Positions 17,311 through 25,374 of a DNA stretch of 64,000 bases are shown in pieces (the stretch's first letter is position 1; every line of letters starts with the position of its first letter). The notes under the pieces are model-generated. The model was not told the origin of the DNA, searched no databases, and was given only the letters and a program-made list of their open reading frames with translations. Source of the stretch: Candidatus Fimenecus excrementigallinarum (GTDB lineage Bacteria > Bacillota > Clostridia > Oscillospirales > Acutalibacteraceae). A program made the translations under genes and the position numbers. The stretch is from contig DVMW01000043.1 of the NCBI GenBank assembly GCA_018714805.1, positions 1 through 64,000 of the forward strand. The letters are read 5' to 3'.

Positions 17311-18214
17311 TTTGCACGTAGACCTTTGCGGCGTGCGTCTGAAAAATCCCGTCATTACGGCGAGCGGCACGTTTGGCTTTGGGCAGGAATACGCCCGGCT
17401 TTATGACATCCAAAAGCTCGGCGGCATTTCCTGCAAGGGTACGACGCTGCACGAACGGCCCGGCAATTTGCCGCCGCGTATTGCGGAGACGCCGTCCGGG
17501 ATGCTCAATTCCGTCGGCCTGCAAAATCCCGGCGTCGACGCTTTTTTAAAGGATGACCTTCCCGCGCTCGAAAAGCTCGATTTGGCGGTGCTCGCGAATG
17601 TGGCGGGGAGCACGGAGGACGAATACGTCGAAACCATCCGCCGCCTGCAGGGGAGCGCGGTCGATATTATCGAGGTCAACATCTCCTGCCCGAATGTAAA
17701 AGCCGGGGGTGTTTCCTTCGGGACGGACCCGAGCGCGGTCGAGCGCATTACGCGGCTTTGCAAAGCCGCCTCCGATAAGCCAATCATGATGAAGCTTTCG
17801 CCGAACGTGACCGACATCGCCGAGATTGCCGCCGCCGCGGAGGCGGGCGGCGCGGACGCCGTATCGCTCATCAACACCCTGACCGGGATGCGCATCGACA
17901 TCCGCACGCGCCGTCCGATTTTGCGCAACAACACCGGCGGCCTTTCCGGCGCGGCGGTTTTCCCGGTCGCCCTTCGGATGGTCTGGCAGGTTGCGAACCG
18001 CGTGCAAATCCCGGTCGTCGGCATGGGCGGGATTACGCGCTGGCAGGACGCGGCCGAGATGCTGCTGGCCGGCGCAAGCGCTGTGCAAATCGGCGCGGCG
18101 AATTTTACGGACGCCTTTACGCCGCTGCACATCATAGAGGGCTTAAACGCGTATTTGGACGAAAACGGCCTCGCTTCGGTTTCGGAGCTGGTCGGGCAGG
18201 TGCGGCCATGGTGA
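17303..18214 (+). CDS. pyrD: Dihydroorotate dehydrogenase, class 1B catalytic subunit (303 aa)
   Basis: Oxidises dihydroorotate to orotate using FMN, handing electrons to PyrK. The TIM barrel shows TASGTFGFG at the N-terminus, the active-site Cys C129 in VNISCPN (class 1 enzymes use Cys, class 2 Ser), LINTLTGM, and the FMN phosphate loop GMGGI with GASAVQIG. The class 1B assignment fits the adjacent pyrK. A GGGAGG site precedes the ATG at 17303. The stop overlaps ruvX by 7 bases. Confidence 0.96.
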   Translation: MADLHVDLCGVRLKNPVITASGTFGFGQEYARLYDIQKLGGISCKGTTLHERPGNLPPRIAETPSGMLNSVGLQNPGVDAFLKDDLPALEKLDLAVLANVAGSTEDEYVETIRRLQGSAVDIIEVNISCPNVKAGGVSFGTDPSAVERITRLCKAASDKPIMMKLSPNVTDIAEIAAAAEAGGADAVSLINTLTGMRIDIRTRRPILRNNTGGLSGAAVFPVALRMVWQVANRVQIPVVGMGGITRWQDAAEMLLAGASAVQIGAANFTDAFTPLHIIEGLNAYLDENGLASVSELVGQVRPW

Positions 18215-18633
18215 TTCTCGCGGTGGATTACGGCGACGTGCGCACGGGGCTTGCCGTGTGCGACGCGCTGGAGCTGCTTGCGTCGCCGGTTGCGGTCCTC
18301 AGAGAGCCGGACGCTAATGTGCTTGCGCAAAAAATTGCGGAGGTTGCAAAAGCGCGCGGCGCGCAAAAAATAGTTGTCGGACTGCCCAGAAACATGGACG
18401 GAAGCGAGGGCTTCCGCGCGGATGCCTGCCGCAGCTTCGGCGCGCTTTTGCAGGAAGCGAGCGCGCTGCCCGTCGACTTCCAGGACGAGCGCTTGACGAC
18501 GGTTTCGGCGCATCGGGCGCTGAATGAAACGAACACGCGCGGGAAAAAGCGAAAAGCCGTGGTGGACGCGGTTTCCGCCGTTCTGATTTTGGAGGACTAC
18601 CTGCGGCGCGCGAAAAACGGCGTGCGCCCATGA
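18208..18633 (+). CDS. ruvX: Holliday junction resolvase-like RuvX/YqgF (141 aa)
   Basis: Small RNase H-fold protein with the family's first Asp in AVDYGDVRTGLA, then IVVGLPRNMDGSEG, and a conserved FQDERLTTVSAHRAL region. The C-terminal catalytic Asp is in KRKAVVDAVSAVLILEDYL. Homologues act in 16S pre-rRNA 5'-end processing and possibly on DNA junctions. It overlaps the end of pyrD, so it is the last gene of the pyrimidine transcript. The terminator at 18648-18689 follows. Confidence 0.9.
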   Translation: MVILAVDYGDVRTGLAVCDALELLASPVAVLREPDANVLAQKIAEVAKARGAQKIVVGLPRNMDGSEGFRADACRSFGALLQEASALPVDFQDERLTTVSAHRALNETNTRGKKRKAVVDAVSAVLILEDYLRRAKNGVRP

Positions 18634-18667
18634 TTTGACAAAATTTCAGATTCGGTACCGGTATAAT
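18634..18667 (+). promoter_or_regulatory. spoIIG-type promoter with Spo0A-box-like -35 and 21-bp spacer
   Basis: TTGACA (18635-18640) is separated by 21 bp from TATAAT (18662-18667). TTTGACAAA, the reverse complement of the clostridial 0A-box consensus TTTGTCRAA, overlaps the -35 (18634-18642). A strong -35 and -10 spaced about 4 bp too far apart, with an 0A box on the -35, is the known architecture of the Bacillus subtilis spoIIG promoter, which needs Spo0A~P. The downstream gene is spoIIGA, which fits. The -10 lies in the loop of the upstream operon's terminator. Confidence 0.75.
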
Positions 18668-18689
18668 GGACGGTGCCGAATCTTTTTTT
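18648..18689 (+). terminator. Terminator of the pyrimidine-ruvX operon, overlapping the spoIIGA promoter
   Basis: AGATTCGGTACCG (18648-18660) pairs with CGGTGCCGAATCT (18671-18683) with one G-U pair, then seven Ts. The 10-nt loop contains the TATAAT of the spoIIGA promoter. A transcript starting from that promoter would lack the left arm and read through. Confidence 0.85.
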
Positions 18690-18703
18690 GTGTGGTGACG
18701 CGC

Positions 18704-19726
18704 TTGGTCGTGTACGTTGATGTGCTGCTGGTCGTCAATCTCCTGATAGACTATCTGCTGCTGCTTTTGACCAAAGCGGTGCTGCGCAAGCCGGTCCGCC
18801 GCGTTCGGCTGCTTGCCGGCGCGCTTATCGGCGCGGCGTATGCGCTGACCATTTTCCTGCCGGCGCTGCCTTTCCCGGTATACGTCCTCCTGCATCTTGC
18901 CGTGCTGACCGCCATCGTGGCCGCCGCTTTTTCTCTTCACGGAATTCGGGATTTCATCAAAACCGCCGGTGCGTTTTTCGGCGTCAATTTCCTGTTCGCA
19001 GGGCTTATGCTGGCGCTGTATCTGTTTTATAAGCCGGCGCAAATGCTGTACCAAAACGGCGTGGTGTATTTTGACCTCGATATCCGCCTGCTTCTGGCGC
19101 TGACCCTGCTTTGCTATGCGACTTTAACCGTGCTGACCCGGCTGCTGCGGCGCAAAGCCCCGGACGACCGGCTGTTCGACGTCGTACTGTGCAGCGGCGG
19201 AAAAAGCATCCGGGAAAAGGCGCTTCTGGATACGGGCCACGGTCTTAGCGACGGATTTTCGGACCGGACCGTCGTCGTTGCCGAGCCGCGCGTCGTCCGC
19301 TTTTTGGCGCCGGAAACGATTTCCGCTTTCCTTGCAGACGGTGCGCCGCCAACCGGCGCTGCGCCGCCCGTCCGCCTGATTCCGTATGCAAGCGTCGGGA
19401 GGGAGGGGGTCCTGCGGGCGTTTCTGCTGGACAGCGTCCAAACGGTGCACCCGGCCTGCATACAGCGCGGCGTATGGCTTGCCGAAAGCCCGCACCCCTT
19501 TGCGGGCGGGGAGTATGCGGTGCTGTTGAGCGCCGATTTTCTGGAAAGAGGAGAGAAGAACCATGCTGAAAAAGCTAAAAGCGCTGCTCGCGCGCATCCG
19601 AAACGCGCTGCTGCGCGGCGACATTCACTACATAAACGGCCCGCAGACCCTGCCGGAGCCGCTGAGCCGCGGCGAGGAGGAGGCGCTGCTCCGACGGCTC
19701 GCGGCAGGGGAGACGCAGGTCCGTGA
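18704..19726 (+). CDS. spoIIGA: Sporulation sigma-E factor-processing peptidase SpoIIGA (340 aa)
   Basis: Membrane aspartic protease that removes the pro-sequence of sigma-E in the mother cell. The N-terminal half has about five transmembrane helices. The C-terminal domain carries the active-site motif [10 protein letters not shown] with D176. I choose the TTG at 18704 because [11 protein letters not shown] then aligns with the start of Bacillus SpoIIGA; there is no clear ribosome binding site, and GTGs at 18692, 18695 and 18710 are alternatives. The frame runs 164 bases into sigE; the Arg/Ala-rich last 55 residues look like a read-through tail, so a sequence error or frameshift near 19540-19565 is possible. 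Confidence 0.85.
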   Translation: MVVYVDVLLVVNLLIDYLLLLLTKAVLRKPVRRVRLLAGALIGAAYALTIFLPALPFPVYVLLHLAVLTAIVAAAFSLHGIRDFIKTAGAFFGVNFLFAGLMLALYLFYKPAQMLYQNGVVYFDLDIRLLLALTLLCYATLTVLTRLLRRKAPDDRLFDVVLCSGGKSIREKALLDTGHGLSDGFSDRTVVVAEPRVVRFLAPETISAFLADGAPPTGAAPPVRLIPYASVGREGVLRAFLLDSVQTVHPACIQRGVWLAESPHPFAGGEYAVLLSADFLERGEKNHAEKAKSAARAHPKRAAARRHSLHKRPADPAGAAEPRRGGGAAPTARGRGDAGP

Positions 19727-20267
19727 GGATTTGATAATCCATAATCTGCGCCTTGTGGTCTACATCGCCAAGAAGTTTGAAAGCGGGCACGCGAACACAG
19801 AGGACCTGATTTCGATTGGAACCATCGGCCTTATCAAAGCGGTGCGCACGTTCCGGCCGGAGAAAAAAATCAAGCTTGCAACCTATGCCTCGCGCTGCAT
19901 TGAAAATGAAATTCTGATGTTTCTGCGAAAGACCGGCTCGCACCGTTCGGATGTTTCCATCGACGAGCCGCTCAACGTCGACTGGGACGGCAACGAGCTG
20001 CTTTTGTCCGACGTGCTCGGTTCCGGCGCGGAGGATGTGCACGAGGGACTTGAGCAGGACGACGAGCGCCGGCAGCTTTTGCGCGCGGTGTCCGGTCTGC
20101 CGGCGCGCGAACAGACGATTATGCGCCTGCGCTTCGGACTGGACGGGTCGCCGGAACGCACGCAGAAGGAGGTCGCCGACCTGCTCGGCATTTCCCAGAG
20201 CTATATTTCCAGGCTCGAAAAGCGCATCTTGGCAAGGCTTAAAAAGGAACTGGAAAAAGTCGTCTGA
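19563..20267 (+). CDS. sigE: RNA polymerase sporulation sigma factor sigma-E (234 aa)
   Basis: Early mother-cell sigma factor. It starts with a basic amphipathic pro-sequence ([17 protein letters not shown]). By alignment with Bacillus pro-sigma-E (cleavage between Y27 and Y28), the cleavage site here would be between H22 and Y23. Region 2 has [28 protein letters not shown] and [16 protein letters not shown]. Region 4 has [22 protein letters not shown]. An AGGAGAG site precedes the ATG. SpoIIGA directly upstream is its processing protease. In many relatives sigG follows, but here an acyltransferase gene does. Confidence 0.97.
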   Translation: MLKKLKALLARIRNALLRGDIHYINGPQTLPEPLSRGEEEALLRRLAAGETQVREDLIIHNLRLVVYIAKKFESGHANTEDLISIGTIGLIKAVRTFRPEKKIKLATYASRCIENEILMFLRKTGSHRSDVSIDEPLNVDWDGNELLLSDVLGSGAEDVHEGLEQDDERRQLLRAVSGLPAREQTIMRLRFGLDGSPERTQKEVADLLGISQSYISRLEKRILARLKKELEKVV

Positions 20268-20368
20268 AATTTTGACTGCGTGTTGATTTTTTACGGAAAA
20301 AGGACTATGCAGGCAGGGCAAAATATGTTACAATATGAGCAGTATTCGACCGCTTCGGAGGCGCTTCC

Positions 20369-21775
20369 TTGGTATTTTCCAGTCTTGTTTTTCTGTATAT
20401 TTTTCTGCCGCTTTGCCTGGCGGCGTATTTCATCCCGAAAAGCATCCGTGTACGCAACGTGGTGCTGCTTTTATTTTCGCTGGTGTTTTATGCCTGGGGC
20501 GAGCCCGTCTATATCCTTTTGATGGTCGCGACGACCGCCGTGGACTTTTTTGCCGGCCTGTTTATTGAAAAATATCGCGGCACGAAAAAAGCAAGGCTGT
20601 TTTTGGCCCTTGCCGTCATACTGACGCTTTCCTCTCTGGGCCTTTTCAAGTACTACGACTTTTTTACGACCGCCGCCAACAGCCTGTTTTCGGTACAGAT
20701 TCCGCTTTTGGGCGTCGCGCTGCCCATCGGCATTTCGTTTTATACGTTCCAGGCGCTCACCTACGTTGTGGACGTCTACCGCGACAAGGTGCCGGTGCAG
20801 ACCTCGTTTTATAAGCTGCTTTTGTATGTCTCCATGTTCCCGCAGCTTATCGCAGGCCCCATCGTCCGCTACAGCGACGTCTGCGAGCAGATTGAGGCGC
20901 GCACCTGCACCGTGCAAAAGGCGGCGGGCGGCGTTGTCCGGTTTTGCATCGGGCTTTTAAAAAAGACGGTGCTCGCCAACTTCGCGGGCGAGCTTTGCGA
21001 GCAGCTGTTCGGCGGGGATTTGACGACGCTGACCGTACTCGGCGCCTGGGTCGGCATTTTGGCGTACGCCTTCCAGATTTACTTCGATTTTTCCGGATAT
21101 TCCGATATGGCGATAGGGCTCGGGAAAATTTTCGGCTTCGATTTCCCGGAAAACTTCCGCTATCCCTACATCGCGCGCAGCATCAACGATTTCTGGCGCC
21201 GCTGGCACATAACCCTAAGCACCTTTTTCCGCGATTACGTATACATCCCCATGGGCGGCAACCGCAAACGCTGGGCCGTCAATATGCTGGTCGTCTGGCT
21301 GCAGACGGGTCTCTGGCACGGCGCTTCGTGGAACTTCGTTTTGTGGGGCCTTTACTACTTTGTGTTCCTGATGCTCGAAAAGCTCTGGATTGGCGAAAGG
21401 CTTGCAAAAGCGCCCGCCGTCCTTGGACATATTTACTCGATAGTCGTTATCCTGATTGGCTGGGTGTTCTTCTACTTCGAATCCCTGTCCGAAATCCAGG
21501 CCTTTTTCCTCGCTGCGTTCGGTGCAAACGGCTTTTCCTCCGTTACGCAGCGCACCGTTATCGTCAACTACATCGCCGTGCTGCCGGTCTGTGCCGTCTG
21601 CGCCTTGCCGGTCCTTCCGAAAGCGCGTGAGATGCTTTTGAAAATCCGCAGCGAAAAGACCCGGCGGCTTCTCATAAGCGTCGGGCAGACGGCGTTTTCC
21701 GCCGGGGCGCTTCTGGTCGCGACAGCGGCGCTTGTCGGGTCGAGCTACAACCCGTTTTTGTATTTCCGCTTCTAA
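20369..21775 (+). CDS. MBOAT-family O-acyltransferase, AlgI-like (468 aa)
   Basis: Polytopic membrane protein of about ten helices with the MBOAT hallmarks: LPIGISFYTFQALTYVVDVYR, FPQLIAGPIVRY, SINDFWRRWHITLSTFFRDYVYIP, and the catalytic His H317 in TGLWHGASWNF. AlgI-like proteins move acetyl groups across the membrane to a DHHW/AlgJ-type partner that acetylates exported polysaccharide. It starts with TTG at 20369 directly behind GGAGG; no better start exists. The next gene encodes only the anchor part of a DHHW protein. Its position after sigE could mean a spore- or envelope-polysaccharide role, but that is inference. Confidence 0.9.
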   Translation: MVFSSLVFLYIFLPLCLAAYFIPKSIRVRNVVLLLFSLVFYAWGEPVYILLMVATTAVDFFAGLFIEKYRGTKKARLFLALAVILTLSSLGLFKYYDFFTTAANSLFSVQIPLLGVALPIGISFYTFQALTYVVDVYRDKVPVQTSFYKLLLYVSMFPQLIAGPIVRYSDVCEQIEARTCTVQKAAGGVVRFCIGLLKKTVLANFAGELCEQLFGGDLTTLTVLGAWVGILAYAFQIYFDFSGYSDMAIGLGKIFGFDFPENFRYPYIARSINDFWRRWHITLSTFFRDYVYIPMGGNRKRWAVNMLVVWLQTGLWHGASWNFVLWGLYYFVFLMLEKLWIGERLAKAPAVLGHIYSIVVILIGWVFFYFESLSEIQAFFLAAFGANGFSSVTQRTVIVNYIAVLPVCAVCALPVLPKAREMLLKIRSEKTRRLLISVGQTAFSAGALLVATAALVGSSYNPFLYFRF

Positions 21776-21788
21776 GGAGCCTGTTTTC

Positions 21789-22217
21789 ATGATTGCGTTT
21801 GCGGAGAAATTAAAAAAACGGCCTGCCGCGCTGCAGGAAAAGGCGGAACCCTCGCGGGAAACGCCGCGCATCTATAAGCCGTTTGCGGTCGTGCTCTGCG
21901 TACTGTTTTTCGGCGCGCTGTTCGCCTTGTTTGCGATAAGCGTGCTGGACACGGACAAGACCGTGTCGGAAACCGAGAACCGCGCGCTGGCGGCCCGTCC
22001 GGCGCTGACGGCTTCTGCTGTGTTTGACGGCAGCTATATGACGGATTTTGAAACCTATTATACCGACACCTTCCCGTTCCGCGATTGGCTCATGCAGCTG
22101 CACGAGACGCTGTCCGACTTTTTCAGCTCTACAAAGACCTCGGATGATATCGTGCTCGTGGACCGCGGGAACAAGGACGATTTTGCGGGGCAGGACATCG
22201 ATTACGACGATGCGTAA
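21789..22217 (+). CDS. Truncated DHHW-family protein, membrane anchor part only (142 aa)
   Basis: A cytoplasmic tail and one transmembrane helix (about 29-54) lead into TVSETENRALAARPALT, then YMTDFETYYTDTFPFRDWLMQL. This is the conserved N-terminal part of DHHW/AlgJ-like polysaccharide O-acetyltransferase partners. Normal members run to about 350-400 residues with an SGNH-type catalytic domain. This one stops at an acidic tail (GQDIDYDDA), and the next gene begins 26 bases later. The ribosome binding site (AAGGAG) is good and MBOAT is immediately upstream. Either the catalytic part was deleted, or a short anchor alone is useful. Confidence 0.7.
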   Translation: MIAFAEKLKKRPAALQEKAEPSRETPRIYKPFAVVLCVLFFGALFALFAISVLDTDKTVSETENRALAARPALTASAVFDGSYMTDFETYYTDTFPFRDWLMQLHETLSDFFSSTKTSDDIVLVDRGNKDDFAGQDIDYDDA

Positions 22218-22243
22218 CGGCATTTGCCGTAGAAAGGATATGG

Positions 22244-23683
22244 GTGAACGCTATGAAGTTTGACGTGGCTGTCATCGGCGGCGGTGTAATCGGCGCGCTT
22301 ATCGCACGGGCGCTGTCCCGGACCGATTTGCGCGTTGCGCTTTTGGAAAAGTGCAACGACGTCGCCATGGGTACGACCAAAGCGAACAGCGCCATTGTGC
22401 ACGGCGGCTTTGACGCGGCGAACGGGACGCTGAAAGCAAAGCTGAACGTCCGCGGCACGGCGCTGATGCCGGCGCTTTGCAAAACGCTCAACGTACCGTA
22501 CCGCAACAACGGCTCTTTGGTGCTGGCGTTTTCCGACGAGGAAATGCAGCACGTCCGCGCCCTTTATGAACGCGGGCAGAAAAACGGCGTGCCGAAGCTT
22601 TCCGTTCTGGACGGGGACGCTGTGCGGCAGCTGGAGCCGCACGTCAGCGGCGAGGTCGTGGGCGCCCTGCTTTCGGAAACGGCCGGTATCGTCTGCCCGT
22701 ATGAGCTGACCATCGCCGCGACGGAAAACGCGGTGGAAAACGGCGTGGAATTTTACCGAAACTGCTGCGTTACCGGCATGGACAAGCTCGACGGCGGGTT
22801 CTGCCTGCAAACGACCCGCGGAGAAATAGAGGCCGGTTATGTCGTCAATGCGGCCGGGATTCACGCGGACGAAATTGCGCGGATGATTGGGGACGACAGC
22901 ATCACGCTTGTCGCGCGCAAGGGCGAATATTATCTGCTGGACAAGGCCTACGGCTATCTTGCCGACCACACCATTTTCCAGTGCCCCAACAAAATGGGCA
23001 AGGGCGTGCTTGTCACGCCGACGGTGGACGGCAACCTGCTTATCGGCCCGTCCGCGCTGGACGTCGAGGACAAGGAGGATGTGGACACGACGGCCGACGG
23101 CCTTTCCTTTGTCTTCGAAAAAGCGAAGCGGTCCGTCCCGGAGCTGACGCTGCGCGGAGCCATTACCTCCTTCGCCGGAATGCGCGCGCATCCGACGTCT
23201 GACGACTTCATTATCGGGTTTTCCGAAAAGAGCGACCGCTTCCTTCATGTTGCGGGCATTGAGTCGCCCGGTCTTTCCGCCGCGCCCGCGATTGCGGAAA
23301 TGGTGTACGACCTGCTTTGCGCGCGCATAGAGCCCCGCGTTCGTGCGGATTTTCGCCCCGAACGTCCCGCGCCCGTTCGTTTTCGCCATCTGTCCAAAAC
23401 ACAACGGGAGGCGCTTGTCGCGAAGAACAAGGCGTACGGCCGCGTGATTTGCCGCTGCGAGACCATCACGGAGGGCGAAATTCTCGACGCGATACACGCG
23501 CCGGCGGGCGCGCGCGACGTCGACGGCGTCAAACGCCGCACCCGCGCCGGGATGGGCCGCTGTCAGGGCGGCTTCTGCGGGTCCAAGGTCGTTGAGATTC
23601 TGGCGCGGGAGCTGAACGTGCCGATAAACGAAATTACGAAGTTCGGCGGGGATTCCAAAATCCTCTTCGACAAAACGAAGTGA
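22244..23683 (+). CDS. GlpA-like FAD-dependent oxidoreductase with BFD-type [2Fe-2S] domain (479 aa)
   Basis: A DAO-fold flavoprotein with FAD motif DVAVIGGGVIGALIAR at the N-terminus and TTKANSAIVHGGFDA after it. The C-terminal BFD-like domain has Cys pairs in VICRCETITEGEI and MGRCQGGFCG. This is the layout of anaerobic glycerol-3-phosphate dehydrogenase subunit A and related 2-hydroxyacid oxidases. It probably oxidises glycerol 3-phosphate or a similar alcohol; the substrate is inferred. GTG at 22244 has AAAGGA five bases upstream and is preferred to ATG 22253. It heads a three-gene unit with a second flavoprotein and DUF1667. Confidence 0.88.
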   Translation: MNAMKFDVAVIGGGVIGALIARALSRTDLRVALLEKCNDVAMGTTKANSAIVHGGFDAANGTLKAKLNVRGTALMPALCKTLNVPYRNNGSLVLAFSDEEMQHVRALYERGQKNGVPKLSVLDGDAVRQLEPHVSGEVVGALLSETAGIVCPYELTIAATENAVENGVEFYRNCCVTGMDKLDGGFCLQTTRGEIEAGYVVNAAGIHADEIARMIGDDSITLVARKGEYYLLDKAYGYLADHTIFQCPNKMGKGVLVTPTVDGNLLIGPSALDVEDKEDVDTTADGLSFVFEKAKRSVPELTLRGAITSFAGMRAHPTSDDFIIGFSEKSDRFLHVAGIESPGLSAAPAIAEMVYDLLCARIEPRVRADFRPERPAPVRFRHLSKTQREALVAKNKAYGRVICRCETITEGEILDAIHAPAGARDVDGVKRRTRAGMGRCQGGFCGSKVVEILARELNVPINEITKFGGDSKILFDKTK

Positions 23684-23693
23684 GGTGGGCTGT

Positions 23694-24950
23694 ATGCTGC
23701 GATATGATTTGGTCGTCGTGGGCGGCGGGCCCGCCGGTATGGCTGCGGCCCTGCAGGCGCATGAGGACGGCGTAAAAAGCATCCTCGTGCTGGAGCGCGC
23801 CGACACGCTCGGCGGCATTCTTGAGCAATGCATCCATACGGGCTTCGGGCTGCACTATTTCGGCGAGGAGCTTTCCGGCCCCGAATATGCCGCGCGTTTT
23901 TCCGAAGCGCTGTATCAAACCGACATCGACGTGAAAGTGGATACGATGGTGCTCGACATTTCCGCCGACAACGTCGTGACGGCAGTTAACAATTTCGACG
24001 GGCTTTTGTCCATTCAGGCCAAGGCCGTTGTGCTGGCCATGGGCTGCCGGGAACGTCCGCGCGGGGCGCTTTCCATCGCGGGCAGCCGCGCCGCCGGCAT
24101 TATGACGGCGGGCACGGCGCAAAAGTATGTGAACATAGACGGCTATAACCCCGGCAAAACCGTCGTGATTTTAGGCTCGGGCGACATCGGCCTTATTATG
24201 GCGCGCCGCATGACGCTGGAGGGGGCCAAGGTCAAGGCCGTCTGCGAGCTGATGCCGTATTCCGGCGGCCTGACGCGCAATATCGTGCAGTGCCTGGAGG
24301 ATTTCGGGATTCCGCTTCGCCTTTCCTGCACGGTCATTCAAACCCATGGTAAGGAGCGGCTCGAGGGTGTGACCGTCGCCAATGTGGACGAGCATTTGCA
24401 GCCCATCCCCGGCACGGAGGAATACATCCCGTGCGATACGCTGCTGCTGTCCGTCGGTCTTATCCCGGAAAATGAGCTGTCTAAAAGCGCCGGCGTGCCG
24501 CTTGACCCGGTTACGAACGGTCCCGTGGTCGACGAGTACCGCGAGACGTGCAAGCCCGGCGTGTTCGCCTGCGGCAATGTTTTGCAGGTACACGATTTGG
24601 TTGACTATGTTACCGAGGAAAGCAAGCTTGCGGGCATGGGCGCCGCCAAGTTCATCCGCGGCGAAAAACCGGCCGGCAATACGGTTGAAACGGCGGGGGA
24701 GGGCGCTGTGCGCTACGTTGTTCCCCAGCGCATCCACCGCGACACGGACAAGGACGTCAAGCTGTATTTCCGCGTCGGACGGGTGCTCGAAAACGTGCAG
24801 CTGACCGTTACCTGCGGCGAACAGACGCTGCTTGCGCGCAAAAAGCGGAAAATGACGCCCGGCGAAATGGAATATGTTACGCTGAAGGCTTCCGACCTCG
24901 CCGCTCTGCCGGCGGATGCGAAGCTGGTAGTCAGCACTAAGGAGGCGTGA
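23694..24950 (+). CDS. FAD/NAD(P)-binding oxidoreductase of the GlpA-DUF1667 unit (418 aa)
   Basis: A pyridine-nucleotide-disulfide-type flavoprotein. The FAD motif is DLVVVGGGPAGMAAA, followed by ERADTLGGILEQCIHTGFG. The second nucleotide-binding site is VVILGSGDIGLIMARR, and the C-terminal FAD contact is GVFACGNVLQVHDLVDYV. A roughly 85-residue beta-rich extension ends the protein. In clostridial genomes this family sits between GlpA-like and DUF1667 proteins and likely passes electrons from the first enzyme to an acceptor. ATG 23694 follows GAGGTGG. Confidence 0.88.
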   Translation: MLRYDLVVVGGGPAGMAAALQAHEDGVKSILVLERADTLGGILEQCIHTGFGLHYFGEELSGPEYAARFSEALYQTDIDVKVDTMVLDISADNVVTAVNNFDGLLSIQAKAVVLAMGCRERPRGALSIAGSRAAGIMTAGTAQKYVNIDGYNPGKTVVILGSGDIGLIMARRMTLEGAKVKAVCELMPYSGGLTRNIVQCLEDFGIPLRLSCTVIQTHGKERLEGVTVANVDEHLQPIPGTEEYIPCDTLLLSVGLIPENELSKSAGVPLDPVTNGPVVDEYRETCKPGVFACGNVLQVHDLVDYVTEESKLAGMGAAKFIRGEKPAGNTVETAGEGAVRYVVPQRIHRDTDKDVKLYFRVGRVLENVQLTVTCGEQTLLARKKRKMTPGEMEYVTLKASDLAALPADAKLVVSTKEA

Positions 24951-24953
24951 ACC

Positions 24954-25313
24954 ATGAAGACCAAAGAGTTGATTTGCGTGTCCTGCCCAATCGGCTGCGC
25001 TGTGACGGTCACGCTGGACGACAACAACGAGGTCGTCTCCGTGACGGGCAATACCTGCAAACGCGGCGACAGCTATGCGCGCCAGGAGTGCACGCATCCC
25101 GAGCGGATGCTCACCTCCACCGTCAAGGTCACGGGCGGCAGGCTGCCGGTTGTGCCCGTGAAGTCTGCAAGGCCGGTGCCGAAGGAGCTGCTGCTCGACT
25201 GCATGAAAGAAATCAACCAGGTCACCGTAGAAGCGCCTGTCCACATAGGTGACGTCGTGCTGTCGAACATCTTAAATACCGGCGTAGATATTGTCGCGAC
25301 AAACGAGGCGTAA
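24954..25313 (+). CDS. DUF1667 domain protein (119 aa)
   Basis: Small protein with N-terminal Cys motif ELICVSCPIGCAVTV and a third conserved Cys cluster GNTCKRGDSYARQEC. This resembles a metal or Fe-S site. DUF1667 is almost always the third gene after GlpA-like and FAD/NAD oxidoreductases, as here. Only three bases separate it from the preceding gene. Its role is probably electron transfer within that complex; there is no experimental basis that I can cite. Confidence 0.9.
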   Translation: MKTKELICVSCPIGCAVTVTLDDNNEVVSVTGNTCKRGDSYARQECTHPERMLTSTVKVTGGRLPVVPVKSARPVPKELLLDCMKEINQVTVEAPVHIGDVVLSNILNTGVDIVATNEA

Positions 25314-25330
25314 TAGAGACCCGCAGAAAA

Positions 25331-25364
25331 AAGCCGTCAGACAGCTGTCTGACGGCTTCTGTTT
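25331..25364. terminator. Bidirectional terminator
   Basis: AAGCCGTCAGACAG (25331-25344) and CTGTCTGACGGCTT (25345-25358) form a perfect palindrome, with A-rich sequence before and CTGTTTT after it. It serves the DUF1667 unit on the plus strand and the lipase-like gene on the minus strand. Confidence 0.9.
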
Positions 25365-25374
25365 TGCCGTATTG

